A DNA stretch of 35,667 nucleotides from positions 1-35,667 of the forward strand of contig NZ_JAGCFH010000020.1 in the NCBI RefSeq assembly GCF_017650195.1, read 5' to 3'. The position numbers were made by a program, and so were the translations under genes. The stretch's first letter is position 1; every line of letters begins with the position of its first letter. The notes beneath the pieces are model-generated. The model was given only the letters and a program-made list of their open reading frames with translations, was not told where the DNA came from and did no database searches. Of this stretch, positions 8,191-16,428 are shown one piece after another. This DNA comes from Ruminococcus sp. GTDB taxonomy: Bacteria > Bacillota > Clostridia > Oscillospirales > Ruminococcaceae.

Positions 8191-8218
8191 GGGAGCTGCT
8201 TAATGCGGCTCTCTTTTT
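8191..8218 (+). terminator. Terminator of ddh
   Basis: GGGAGCTGC-TTAAT-GCGGCTCTC followed by TTTTT, 15 bp after the ddh stop codon. The stem is 9 bp with one G-T pair. Confidence 0.88.
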
Positions 8219-8283
8219 GTATGCACTTAGTACAATAAGCAGTAAATCCTTATGTGTATTTTGTGAGTTTTGCTCTGAATTTA

Positions 8284-8312
8284 TTGACATTCGCAGTTTC
8301 AAGTGGTACAAT
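8284..8312 (+). promoter_or_regulatory. Promoter of the LRR protein gene
   Basis: TTGACA, a 17-bp spacer and TACAAT. Its position excludes the longer open frame starting at 8217 and supports the start at 8349. Confidence 0.85.
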
Positions 8313-8348
8313 TATTATATAAAATATGGCAATAATAGGGGGATAATT

Positions 8349-9491
8349 ATGGTACAGACAAACGCTATATGCACTAACTGCGGAAAAACAGTCGAAGTCG
8401 ATAAAACCAAGGACGCTTGGGTGTGTCCTCATTGTAGCACTCCTTTTATAGTCAGCAAGGCTGTGAACAAGTACAAGTCACAGCACAAGGAAGTCGCAAG
8501 AAAGGTAAAGGCAGTCAAGAAGCAGAACAGTGACTTTGAAATAACGGACGGCGTTCTCACATCCTATAAAGGCAGTGCGGAAAATGTTACTATACCTGGA
8601 GAGGTGCGCAGGATTGGTAATCACGTATTTGAAAACAATACTGCCCTTAAACACATCACCTTCCACGACAAGCTGGAGGTCATCGGAGGCTACGCATTCC
8701 GCGGCTGCACAGCCCTTGAGGAAGTAAGTTTCCCTGACAGCATATCATTTATTGATATATGGGCTTTTCGCAGCTGCACAGCTCTGAAAAGCGTCGTGTT
8801 GCCTCCACTACTACAAAGTATATCAGACGCCCTCTTCGCGGACTGCGCCGAGCTCGTATCAGTTGAGTTCCCGGAAACTATAGGAGAAATAGGCGCATTC
8901 GCCTTTTCTGGCTGTAAGAAGCTATCAGATATCGAGATACCGAAGTACGTCTCACAGATAGGAAAATACGCTTTTTCAGGCTGTGAAAAGCTTGTAGCTG
9001 TCAATATACCTGAGGGAGTTTCTCATATACAGGAATGCACCTTTGCCAACTGCTCATCATTGTCGGCTGTAGGTATCCCTAAGACCATCAAGTCGATAGA
9101 CTCTGCTGCATTCCAGAACTGCGTATCGATCAAAAGCATAGAGCTTCCTGCTGGATTGCTCAGTGTTGATGGTTTCAGCGGCTGTACAGGTCTCAGAGCC
9201 ATAGAGATACCGACAGGAGCTACGTCGGTAGGCGATTTCAGCGGCTGCGAGAATCTTGAGAGCATACGCATACCTGCCTCGGTAAAAAAGGTGAGCGGCG
9301 GCTTCAATAATTGCCCTAACCTTCTGAACATATCATGGCAGAATCTTGCAGACAACGCCTCTAACTTCCCAGCTTACTACGAAACAGTTGTGGCTAGTCG
9401 AAAGACCGCAGGAAAGTGTCCCTACTGCGGCGGCGATTTCAAGCTAATAACCAAGGTCTGTAAGAACTGCGGCAAGAAAAAGGATTACTGA
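8349..9491 (+). CDS. BspA-type leucine-rich repeat protein with zinc ribbons at both ends
   Basis: This 380-residue protein carries a central run of roughly ten LRR_5/BspA repeats (about residues 70-335), seen in recurring blocks such as IGGYAFRGCTALEEVSFPDS. Many BspA proteins are surface adhesins, but this one has no signal peptide. It begins and ends with four-cysteine zinc ribbons: Cys8, Cys11, Cys26, Cys29 and Cys357, Cys360, Cys371, Cys374. It is therefore probably cytoplasmic. The ATG at 8349 follows TAGGGGGATAATT and a good promoter. It stands alone, followed by another gene with its own promoter. A scaffold or binding role is likely, but the partner is unknown. Confidence 0.88.
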   Translation: MVQTNAICTNCGKTVEVDKTKDAWVCPHCSTPFIVSKAVNKYKSQHKEVARKVKAVKKQNSDFEITDGVLTSYKGSAENVTIPGEVRRIGNHVFENNTALKHITFHDKLEVIGGYAFRGCTALEEVSFPDSISFIDIWAFRSCTALKSVVLPPLLQSISDALFADCAELVSVEFPETIGEIGAFAFSGCKKLSDIEIPKYVSQIGKYAFSGCEKLVAVNIPEGVSHIQECTFANCSSLSAVGIPKTIKSIDSAAFQNCVSIKSIELPAGLLSVDGFSGCTGLRAIEIPTGATSVGDFSGCENLESIRIPASVKKVSGGFNNCPNLLNISWQNLADNASNFPAYYETVVASRKTAGKCPYCGGDFKLITKVCKNCGKKKDY

Positions 9492-9529
9492 TGCCCATAC
9501 TACGCATAAACTGTTTTTTAAGCAGACTA

Positions 9530-9558
9530 TTGACGAAAAAGGGTTTTGGAGCTATAAT
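9530..9558 (+). promoter_or_regulatory. Promoter of the Thr-rich putative lipoprotein gene
   Basis: TTGACG, a 17-bp spacer and TATAAT, 37 bp before the start codon. Ribosome binding site AAGGAGAATTAT. Confidence 0.82.
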
Positions 9559-9595
9559 ACTATTGTAAGCATCATTATAGTACAAGGAGAATTAT

Positions 9596-10336
9596 ATGAA
9601 GCTCTTTTCCCGCATAATGGCAGTTATCACCGCTGCCCTGCTGTGCTCATCAGCATGGAGCTGCAAAAGCTCAGAGGCTGACAAAGCCATTTCAGCAAAG
9701 GACAGTACCGCTTCAACAACGGAGACTTCCACGGCAGTCACGGAAGCTACTACTACTACTGCTGCGGAAACAACAACTTCTGCCGCAGCAACGACCGAGC
9801 CCACTACAGAGGCTCCGCAAAAGGGATTTGCGACATGCTTTGAAGCCGCACAAGCCTACTACAGTGCTTACTTGCACGGTGACGCAAACGCCGTATATGA
9901 TATGTTCTGTCAAGAAGAGATAGAGGGGTACCATGCTTACCTCGACACATCCGAGTCAGAGCTACTCGACGGCAAGAACGCGCAGGTCATGTTTAAGCGC
10001 TCAAAGGTCATGAGCGCTATCAACGATTCCATAAAAAAGATCCATTCCCTTATGGCTGAAAAGTCTGACGTTCCGCCGGATAAGTGGACTACCACTCTCG
10101 AAGAAAAGCTTATCAGTCCAACATCCGAAAACGCTCTCAAGGACTTCAACAAACAGCTCGGCACGAGCTTCACGAACGCTTCAGGCTGCGGCATCGTTTA
10201 TTACAAGGATGGCAATGATGAGCATGATTTCATCGGAAACGGCTGTGGTTTCGTAGAGCTGGATGGAAGATGGTATCTGTCTTATGCGACCGTTATGAAA
10301 TGCGAGCTGATCACATACATGGATATTTACAGATAA
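9596..10336 (+). CDS. Secreted, probably lipid-anchored protein with Thr/Ala-rich linker
   Basis: The 246 residues begin with a signal peptide (MKLFSRIMAVITAALLCSSA) ending at Cys23. The lipobox (AWSC) is not canonical, so lipidation is likely but unproven. Residues about 37-75 form a low-complexity Thr/Ala/Glu linker. A globular domain of about 165 residues follows, with FEAAQAYYSAYLHGDANAVY resembling NTF2-like or DUF4878-type exported domains. I recognise no catalytic motif. It has its own promoter and may be co-transcribed with the next gene past a weak hairpin. The function is unknown; a cell-surface sensor or binding role fits the architecture. Confidence 0.78.
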   Translation: MKLFSRIMAVITAALLCSSAWSCKSSEADKAISAKDSTASTTETSTAVTEATTTTAAETTTSAAATTEPTTEAPQKGFATCFEAAQAYYSAYLHGDANAVYDMFCQEEIEGYHAYLDTSESELLDGKNAQVMFKRSKVMSAINDSIKKIHSLMAEKSDVPPDKWTTTLEEKLISPTSENALKDFNKQLGTSFTNASGCGIVYYKDGNDEHDFIGNGCGFVELDGRWYLSYATVMKCELITYMDIYR

Positions 10337-10358
10337 GGGCGGGATACTGCCCTTTTCT
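10335..10358 (+). terminator. Weak terminator-like hairpin
   Basis: AAGGGC-GGGATACT-GCCCTT overlaps the stop codon of the preceding gene and is followed by TTCTTC. The stem is short and the T-run interrupted, so it may only reduce read-through. Confidence 0.45.
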
Positions 10359-10381
10359 TCTGAAAGCAAAGGAGAGGTATT

Positions 10382-11401
10382 ATGTCTGTATTCACAAAGA
10401 CATGTATATTTATCACGGGTTTTCTCCTTCTCCCACTTTTAGCCGCAGAAATAGTCGCTCTAACGACAAATCTCATTTTCGCCCCTGCCCTTGGCATGAG
10501 GGTGACTAATATATCTTTTTTCGGTCTGGAATTCAACGTTTCAGACAACAAGTGGACTGTTTCCTTACGTAGGTTCAGTCCTATCATACAGCACGACGTC
10601 CGCTTTGACAGCAGGAAGTCTGTAGAGAGCTTCAGCGACAGAAAGGCTGATATGCTCCAGTTCCTGAGCGTTGCCGCCAAATTTGCAGTAGCCGCAGCAC
10701 TTTGCTTTTCGTTACGCGGTCTGCTGACAAAGCCAGAGCATTTCACTCATACAGAGTTGTTGCTTTTCTCCTTTGCGGCAGGAATGGTCTTCCACGCCTT
10801 CTTTTCGCTTGCAATGTACATCTACACAAGCCTCGTTCTTGTAAAAAGACTGGGTGGCTGTATAAATTCGATTATTAAACGCCTCAGGCAAGGTGAGAGC
10901 TACGCCTCTATCGACATGAAGCCAATGGAGGAGCTCGGCTTAAAAAAGTCCACCAAAAATGAGCAGCTGCTCTATTATCAGCTGTACATGGGACACCTTG
11001 CCGCAATGGGCAATTATAACGGTATGCGCGAGCCCTCCCACAAGGCTATGAATATCCTTATGGACCGCGGCTATTTCGTTCAAGAGACCGGCAGCTACTA
11101 CTGGCTGATATACTTTTTCTCTGAAGTGGAGCCGAATCCCCAGATCACTGATCTCCTCCTTGAAAGGCTCGGAAGCGTGATAAACAAGGATAACGACGCA
11201 AACGCAAAACGAGTTCTGGCATACTATCTGTTTAATATAAAACGTGATTTCGATGGCGCTCAAGAAATGGTGAACGAGGGCTTCCGGGCTCTCGATTCGG
11301 ACGCCGGTCTTGCTACGGAACGCGACCTTGAACGTCTGCTCCTCACAGACCTCAACGAGCGGCTACAGGTGATAAATAAGCCTGCTGCCATGACTTGCTG
11401 A
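10382..11401 (+). CDS. Membrane protein of unknown function with C-terminal helical domain
   Basis: This 339-residue protein has three likely membrane spans: about residues 6-32, 92-110 and 125-150. A soluble helical region of about 180 residues follows, rich in TPR-like helix pairs (YYQLYMGHLAAMGNYNGMRE, AKRVLAYYLFNIKRDFDGAQ). The N-terminal segment with FFGLEFNVSDNKW between the first two spans is distinctive, but I cannot name the family. No HExxH or other catalytic motif is seen. The start follows AAAGGAGAGGTATT. It sits between the putative lipoprotein and the Sel1 protein on the same strand. A scaffolding role is possible and nothing more specific is supported. Confidence 0.75.
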   Translation: MSVFTKTCIFITGFLLLPLLAAEIVALTTNLIFAPALGMRVTNISFFGLEFNVSDNKWTVSLRRFSPIIQHDVRFDSRKSVESFSDRKADMLQFLSVAAKFAVAAALCFSLRGLLTKPEHFTHTELLLFSFAAGMVFHAFFSLAMYIYTSLVLVKRLGGCINSIIKRLRQGESYASIDMKPMEELGLKKSTKNEQLLYYQLYMGHLAAMGNYNGMREPSHKAMNILMDRGYFVQETGSYYWLIYFFSEVEPNPQITDLLLERLGSVINKDNDANAKRVLAYYLFNIKRDFDGAQEMVNEGFRALDSDAGLATERDLERLLLTDLNERLQVINKPAAMTC

Positions 11402-11440
11402 GCCTTTATTATATAATATACCACACGGAGGCTCTCCTTT

Positions 11441-13018
11441 ATGGACAACAATCTCTTCAAAGAAACTGCTGACGCTGCAAAACAGGTGCTCGACCGTTTC
11501 GGCATTGATATACTTTCGGACCACAAGAAATTCTGCTCCGCCTTTTCTGACTTCGCTCCTCGTCTCTCAAAAGAGAACAAAGCTTTCTTCGTTGCTCTAA
11601 GCGAGGATATAGGTGATATATTCATACATGAGAACGACGCCGTTCTCACAGGCTCAAAGCTTGCCGACGATGTTGTACAGCGTGCTGCCTCGGAGATAAG
11701 CGAATACCTAAACGCCGAAAAGGCAGACCTCGTAGCGTACAGCATAGCTTCAGCCCTCGGCTGGAAGCTAAAAAGCGGTGTCTCCCTGCTTTCGTCAGAC
11801 AGCGGAGACAACTTTATCAGCACCGGAGACAGAACATCACTTATCGAAGACCTTTTCAGAAGGGCTCAGAACGGCGATAACGACGCAAGCTTCAACCTCG
11901 GAGAGAGGTTCTTTTATGGAAGAGGCATAAAACAGGATTACACAAAGGCAGTAAAATGGTATACTCTCTCCGCGGATAGAGGCGATTGTAGCTCTCAGAA
12001 AAAGCTGGCAGACTGCTATTACCTCGGACAGGGCGCGGAGCGTAATGTTGCTCTGGCAGCAAAACGCTACGAGCAGGCAGCCGAGCAGGGCGACTACGAT
12101 TCACAGAAAGCTCTTATACGTTGCTTTACTATCGGCGGCGCAGGGCTCCCTCCTAACAGGGCAAGAGCCGAGTTCTACTCAAAAAGATACGGTATCAGCA
12201 TAGAAGCGAATACCTCTGACGGTCTTCTCAGGAGCGCTCAGGCCGGTGATCCCGAGTCGCAGTTCAAGCTGGGGAATATGTACCTCAGGGGCGTAGGTAT
12301 CGAGTATGACAGTGAAAAGGCTATCTATTGGCTCAAAGCGGCTGCCAGTCAGGGAAATACCGACGCGCAGTTCAACGTTGCCTGCTGCTATCTGTCAGGT
12401 ATCGGAGTTCCGCAGGACAAGATATCGGCGGTAATGATGTTCAAGGAAGCCGCCGACAAAGGTGATCTTGACGCACTGAACAACCTTGCAGGCTGCTGCC
12501 TGCGTGGAGATGGCACTTCACAGGATCAGAGCTCTGCTGCGAAATACTACAGGCAGGCAGCTGAACAAGGACACCCGAAGGCTCAGTACAATTATGGTGA
12601 GTGCCTATTTAACGGCTACGGTGTGCCAAAGGATACCACGTCAGCCGTAAAATGGTACAGGCAGGCTGCCGAGCAGGGCGATCCGGATGGTCAGTACTCT
12701 TACGGTTGGTGTCTTCTAAACGGAGTGGGTACGGCTGCTGATCCGGTGGCAGGAAAGGATATGTTGGAGCTTGCAGCTGAGCAACATAATCCTGCCGCTC
12801 AGAAGGAGCTGGGCTACTGCTATGTAAATGGCACAGGCACTTATAAGAATTACTCTATTGCCGCAGGTCTGTTCAGTAAGGCTGCTGCCGGCGGAGACAA
12901 GGAAGCTGCCGAGGCTCTTATTGCCTGCTACAAGTACGGTGGTGAGTACCTCGCCGCAAACGACGCAAAAGCTTACCACTATGCCGAGCAGTACGGCATT
13001 GATTACTATGATATATAA
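11441..13018 (+). CDS. Sel1-like repeat protein
   Basis: This 525-residue protein has ten tandem Sel1 repeats of about 36 residues from residue 145 to about 510. A typical unit is GVPKDTTSAVKWYRQAAEQG. The third and tenth units are degenerate. Residues 1-130 form a separate, mostly helical N-terminal domain that I do not recognise. There is no signal peptide or membrane span. Sel1 repeats make superhelical surfaces for protein-protein contact; the partner here is unknown. The start at 11441 has GGAGG 9 bp upstream, and a clear terminator follows. Repeat units also share DNA similarity, which makes this stretch look repetitive without being a mobile element. Confidence 0.9.
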   Translation: MDNNLFKETADAAKQVLDRFGIDILSDHKKFCSAFSDFAPRLSKENKAFFVALSEDIGDIFIHENDAVLTGSKLADDVVQRAASEISEYLNAEKADLVAYSIASALGWKLKSGVSLLSSDSGDNFISTGDRTSLIEDLFRRAQNGDNDASFNLGERFFYGRGIKQDYTKAVKWYTLSADRGDCSSQKKLADCYYLGQGAERNVALAAKRYEQAAEQGDYDSQKALIRCFTIGGAGLPPNRARAEFYSKRYGISIEANTSDGLLRSAQAGDPESQFKLGNMYLRGVGIEYDSEKAIYWLKAAASQGNTDAQFNVACCYLSGIGVPQDKISAVMMFKEAADKGDLDALNNLAGCCLRGDGTSQDQSSAAKYYRQAAEQGHPKAQYNYGECLFNGYGVPKDTTSAVKWYRQAAEQGDPDGQYSYGWCLLNGVGTAADPVAGKDMLELAAEQHNPAAQKELGYCYVNGTGTYKNYSIAAGLFSKAAAGGDKEAAEALIACYKYGGEYLAANDAKAYHYAEQYGIDYYDI

Positions 13019-13021
13019 GCT

Positions 13022-13058
13022 AAGCCCCGTGGCATGCTACAATGTCCTGGGGCTTTTT
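13022..13058 (+). terminator. Terminator after the Sel1 gene
   Basis: AAGCCCC and GGGGCTT pair across a 20-nt loop and are followed by further Ts. It lies 4 bp after the stop codon. The remaining gap to the next gene (13059-13166) is AT-rich with no recognisable feature. Confidence 0.82.
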
Positions 13059-13166
13059 CTCTTTATTCTAATGCTGAAACATCCAACAAATTCTGCATCT
13101 TTTATTTTTAAGTGCAAGAATTTACATAAGAAACAATATATTTAATATTTTTCACTGGCTCAGATA

Positions 13167-13195
13167 TTGCTTTATTTATAAATCTGTGTTATAAT
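13167..13195 (+). promoter_or_regulatory. Promoter of the SDR/alcohol dehydrogenase pair
   Basis: TTGCTT, a 17-bp spacer and TATAAT, about 60 bp upstream of the start. The -10 is perfect and the -35 moderate. Confidence 0.75.
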
Positions 13196-13253
13196 AATTC
13201 CAACAGTTTTACAGCGCAATATACAAAATTTACTCTAAGAGGTGAACAAATAC

Positions 13254-14258
13254 TTGAAGATACTACTCATCGGCGGAACAGGCACTATAAGTATGGCTAT
13301 AACAAAGCTCCTTGCGCAGCAGGGACACGAAGTCTTACTGTTGAACCGCGGCGGCAGGAACAGTGAGCTGCCGGAAACTGTACGTACTATACAGTGCGAT
13401 ATCTCAGACGAAAAGGAAGCAGCAGAAAAACTCAAAGGTATGAGCTTCGACTGCGTCGGAGAGTTCATAGGCTTCGTACCTTCACAAGTGGAAAGAGATT
13501 TCAGGCTTTTCAGAGGCAAAACGAAACAGTACATCTATATCAGCTCCGCCTCCGCATATCAGAAGCCACTTGCAGACTGCGTAATAACCGAGAGCACCCC
13601 TCTTGCAAATCCACACTGGCAATACTCCCGGGACAAGATAGCCTGCGAAGAATACCTTATGAAGCAGTACCGTGAAAATGGTTTCCCCGTAACAATTGTA
13701 CGACCAAGCCACACCTATGACGAGAGGTCAGTGCCACTTGGAGTACACGGCGACAATGGTAGCTGGCAGGTGGTCAAAAGGATAATGGAGGGCAAGCCGG
13801 TCATAATACACGGAGACGGTACCTCACTTTGGACTATCACCCACAACAGTGACTTCGCAAAGGCTTATGCTGGACTTGTAGGAAATATCCACGCTGTCGG
13901 TCAGGCTTTCCATATAACCTCTGACGAGAGCGTAACATGGAATCAGATATACTCAATAATTGCCGACGAGCTTGGCGTTGAGCTTAACGCCTGCCATGTT
14001 TCATCGAAGCTACTCAACGCTATAGGTCCCTACGATTTCGAGGGTACTCTTATCGGCGACAAGGCAAATACAGTTATATTCGACAACTCAAAAATAAAAC
14101 GTGCAGTTCCCGATTTTATCGCAACTATACGGGCAGATCAAGGTATAAGATGCACAATACGCTATATACTCGCCCATAAGGAATGTCAGACAGAGGACGA
14201 AGCATTCGACAGCTGGTGCGATAAGGTCGTCGAAGCAGTGAAGAATATAAAAATATAA
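13254..14258 (+). CDS. NAD-dependent epimerase/dehydratase (extended SDR)
   Basis: This is an extended short-chain dehydrogenase/reductase acting on an NAD(P)-bound, probably sugar-like substrate. The dinucleotide motif GGTGTIS is at residues 7-13 and the catalytic Tyr/Lys pair is in YSRDKIACEEYL. The longest frame starts with GTG at 13242, but that GTG is part of AGAGGTG, which works better as the ribosome binding site for the TTG at 13254. This gives 334 residues starting MKILLIGGTG, as is usual for the family. It is followed after 20 bp by an iron-type alcohol dehydrogenase, so they probably act in one pathway. Substrate specificity cannot be read from the sequence. Confidence 0.87.
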   Translation: MKILLIGGTGTISMAITKLLAQQGHEVLLLNRGGRNSELPETVRTIQCDISDEKEAAEKLKGMSFDCVGEFIGFVPSQVERDFRLFRGKTKQYIYISSASAYQKPLADCVITESTPLANPHWQYSRDKIACEEYLMKQYRENGFPVTIVRPSHTYDERSVPLGVHGDNGSWQVVKRIMEGKPVIIHGDGTSLWTITHNSDFAKAYAGLVGNIHAVGQAFHITSDESVTWNQIYSIIADELGVELNACHVSSKLLNAIGPYDFEGTLIGDKANTVIFDNSKIKRAVPDFIATIRADQGIRCTIRYILAHKECQTEDEAFDSWCDKVVEAVKNIKI

Positions 14259-14278
14259 TAAACAGGGAGGAAAATACA

Positions 14279-15457
14279 ATGGATAATTTTCAGTTTTACA
14301 GTCCCACAGAGTTCATATTCGGAAGGGATACGGAATCAAAAGCAGGAGAAATGGTAAAGAAGTACGGAGGCACAAAGGTGCTCATACACTACGGTTCAGG
14401 CTCTGCTGTCAAGTCCGGACTAATCGCCAAGGTTAAGGCTTCACTCAGCGAATGCGGAATACAGTTCACAGAGCTGGGCGGAGTACAGCCAAATCCCCGT
14501 GATACTCTCATATATAAGGGAATACAGCTCTGCCGCGATGAAAACGTTGACTTTATCCTCTCTGTAGGCGGCGGCTCATGCATCGACTCCTCAAAGGCCA
14601 TAGCTCTCGGAGTCCCTTACGACGGAGACTTCTGGGACTTCTACGGCACAGGTAAGGAGGTCGAAAAAGCTCTCCCTATCGGTACTATACTTACTATAGC
14701 AGCTGCCGGAAGCGAAGGCTCTGGCGCATCGGTAGTCACCAAGGAGGAAGGCAGCTTCAAGCGTGATGTGGGTTCAGACCTTCTACGTCCGCGTTTCTCG
14801 ATACTGGACCCCGAACTCACCTGCTCCCTCCCGGCATATCAGACAGCCTGCGGAGCTACAGATATAATGGCTCACGTTTTTGAACGCTATTTTACAAACA
14901 CTCACGAGGTCGAGATCACAGACCGTCTCTGTGAGGCAATACTCCTCACGATGATAAAGGAGACTCCCCGTGTTATCGCACAACCAGACAACTATGAGGC
15001 AAGAGCTAATATAATGTGGGCTGGCACCGTTGCCCACAACGATATAGTCGGAGTAGGCAGAGCTCAGGACTGGAACAGCCACCGTATTGAGCATGAGCTT
15101 TCAGCTCTCTATGACTGTGCTCACGGTGCAGGACTTGCAGTTGTCATGCCTGCATGGATGGAATTCGTATACAAGCACAACGTTATGCGCTTCGCTCAGA
15201 TGGCTGTCCGTGTATGGGGCTGTCAGATGAACTTTGAGAATCCAGACGAGACCGCTCTTGAGGGCATACAGTGCTTCCGCGGCTTCCTCCGCAGCATAGG
15301 TATGCCGATAAACTTCAAGGAACTAGGGGCCAAGGAAGAGGATATCCCTAAGCTGGTGGACAAGCTAGGTCTCGGTGACGGAAAGACCGGCGGCTTCGTT
15401 CATCTCTCCGCACAGGACGTTGCAACTATATACCGCATTGCAGCTCATGCCGAATAA
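14279..15457 (+). CDS. Iron-type alcohol dehydrogenase (YqhD/BDH-like)
   Basis: This NAD(P)H-dependent enzyme reduces aldehydes to alcohols, or the reverse. The 392 residues and the cofactor motif SVGGGSCIDSSKA (residues 95-107) place it in the iron-containing alcohol dehydrogenase family. The metal ligands Asp195, His199, His268 and His282 lie at almost the same numbers as in E. coli YqhD, which suggests a butanol dehydrogenase or broad aldehyde reductase. The start follows CAGGGAGGAAAATACA. It is co-transcribed with the SDR gene. The stop codon directly abuts the stop of the convergent protease gene, leaving no space for a shared terminator. The exact substrate is unknown. Confidence 0.9.
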   Translation: MDNFQFYSPTEFIFGRDTESKAGEMVKKYGGTKVLIHYGSGSAVKSGLIAKVKASLSECGIQFTELGGVQPNPRDTLIYKGIQLCRDENVDFILSVGGGSCIDSSKAIALGVPYDGDFWDFYGTGKEVEKALPIGTILTIAAAGSEGSGASVVTKEEGSFKRDVGSDLLRPRFSILDPELTCSLPAYQTACGATDIMAHVFERYFTNTHEVEITDRLCEAILLTMIKETPRVIAQPDNYEARANIMWAGTVAHNDIVGVGRAQDWNSHRIEHELSALYDCAHGAGLAVVMPAWMEFVYKHNVMRFAQMAVRVWGCQMNFENPDETALEGIQCFRGFLRSIGMPINFKELGAKEEDIPKLVDKLGLGDGKTGGFVHLSAQDVATIYRIAAHAE

Positions 15458-16036
15458 TCAGCGCTTAAACCTCATATCCCCTGCAAACAGTGCAGAAGAG
15501 GCTATTAGCAATGGCATGGCTCGGCTACCGAACTGACATACAGCCAAAGCCGATAAGGCTATATTCAAAATTCCTAACGCCTTCATGGCAAGGAAGGCTG
15601 TGCGTTCACACGCTCTCCCTTCTGTAAGGGTGCATATTAACGCACCGCCGTCAAGGCTGTAGTAAGGCAACATATTGTACATGGCAGTGGAAAGGTTCAG
15701 CAGCGGAAATATACCGTCGCAGTCAGAAAGCTTCATAACAGAATAAACGACAATATTGGCGGTAGGTCCCGAAAGCAGCACGAATATGCTGCTTCGTAGT
15801 GGGATCGTGCCGCCTTTTTGTGTGACAATACGTATCCCTGCAGCGCTCAGGTCCACAGCCCTGACGCTACCGCCGCAGAGTGCAATAGCTACAAGATGTC
15901 CTGCTTCATGGATGGCGCATACCGTGTAGAAAGCTAATATGAGACTGCTGCTTCGAAAGAGAAATATCAGCGCATTGAAAACGAGAAAGGAAAAGTGTAT
16001 GCGGACTGCCGTTCCAGATATCCTAATGCTTATCAA
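15458..16036 (-). CDS. Site-2-type intramembrane metalloprotease (peptidase M50)
   Basis: This 192-residue membrane protein has the zinc motif HEAGH (His43, Glu44, His47) in a membrane span and the second family motif NMLPYYSLDGG (Asn121 to Gly131). It is the size of the catalytic core and has no PDZ or CBS domain. The N-terminus (IRISGTAVRIHFSFLVF) resembles SpoIVFB-like proteases, which cut regulators within the membrane. The gene overlaps its upstream neighbour, a small single-pass protein, by 14 bp, so the two are translationally coupled. SpoIVFB itself works with the membrane partner SpoIVFA. Whether this is the sporulation enzyme or a paralogue is unclear. Confidence 0.85.
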   Translation of the reverse strand: MISIRISGTAVRIHFSFLVFNALIFLFRSSSLILAFYTVCAIHEAGHLVAIALCGGSVRAVDLSAAGIRIVTQKGGTIPLRSSIFVLLSGPTANIVVYSVMKLSDCDGIFPLLNLSTAMYNMLPYYSLDGGALICTLTEGRACERTAFLAMKALGILNIALSALAVCQFGSRAMPLLIASSALFAGDMRFKR

Positions 16037-16298
16037 TATAGTCTATCAACATATCTATGGGATTAGGCATGATCTCTCCCCTGTCAGCCGAAAGGCTTTT
16101 TATCCTGCCGAACACCTCTTCCGTTATTTCTGGTCGGAATATCCTACCTCCCACAAGCAAAGCCGCAAGGAGTATACATATCACTGCCTGCATGGCTATG
16201 ATGTCGTCCGCTCTGTTTTTTTGTTTTCTGTCATATTCTGCCATAAGGGCTTCCGTGCTGTCTCTGTCGTACTCATCTTTCAATTCATCGTTTCCCAT
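16023..16298 (-). CDS. Small single-pass membrane protein coupled to the M50 protease
   Basis: The 91 residues have a charged N-terminus (1-34), one membrane span at about 35-53 (IIAMQAVICILLAALLVGG) and a 38-residue tail outside the membrane. The start at 16298 follows TGAGGTGATGTT. Its 3' end overlaps the protease start by 14 bp, the arrangement of a protein and its partner. The topology (short inside, one span, tail outside) is like the N-terminal part of SpoIVFA without its LytM-like domain. I do not recognise a family. A regulator or adaptor of the protease is the likeliest role, inferred from context only. Confidence 0.7.
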   Translation of the reverse strand: MGNDELKDEYDRDSTEALMAEYDRKQKNRADDIIAMQAVICILLAALLVGGRIFRPEITEEVFGRIKSLSADRGEIMPNPIDMLIDYIDKH

Positions 16299-16388
16299 AA
16301 CATCACCTCAGTAATACTTATGCAAAAAAAATCGAAAAATGCAAAAATACCCATGGTTTTTCTCATTTTTTCAGTTCATAATACTATT

Positions 16389-16403
16389 GCGGAGTTATTC
16401 CGC
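16389..16403 (+). other. Small hairpin upstream of the deacetylase gene
   Basis: GCGGA-GTTAT-TCCGC lies 25 bp before the start codon in the likely 5' leader. It is too weak to call a terminator. The rest of the 130-bp divergent gap is AT-rich with CAAAAA steps, and no promoter there is convincing. Confidence 0.4.
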
Positions 16404-16428
16404 ACTCAAAAATCAGAGGTAAATGCTT

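Noticed and set aside
8217-8348. N-terminal extension of the LRR protein
   Set aside because: It lies upstream of and across the promoter TTGACA-17-TACAAT and partly in the ddh terminator; the ATG at 8349 has the ribosome binding site.
9700-9822. ACT-rich microsatellite-like tract
   Set aside because: It codes for the Thr/Ala linker of an exported protein and is in frame throughout.
11875-12960. Repetitive stretch, considered as a CRISPR-like or mobile repeat
   Set aside because: The repeats are in frame at about 108 bp and code for Sel1 units; there are no spacers.
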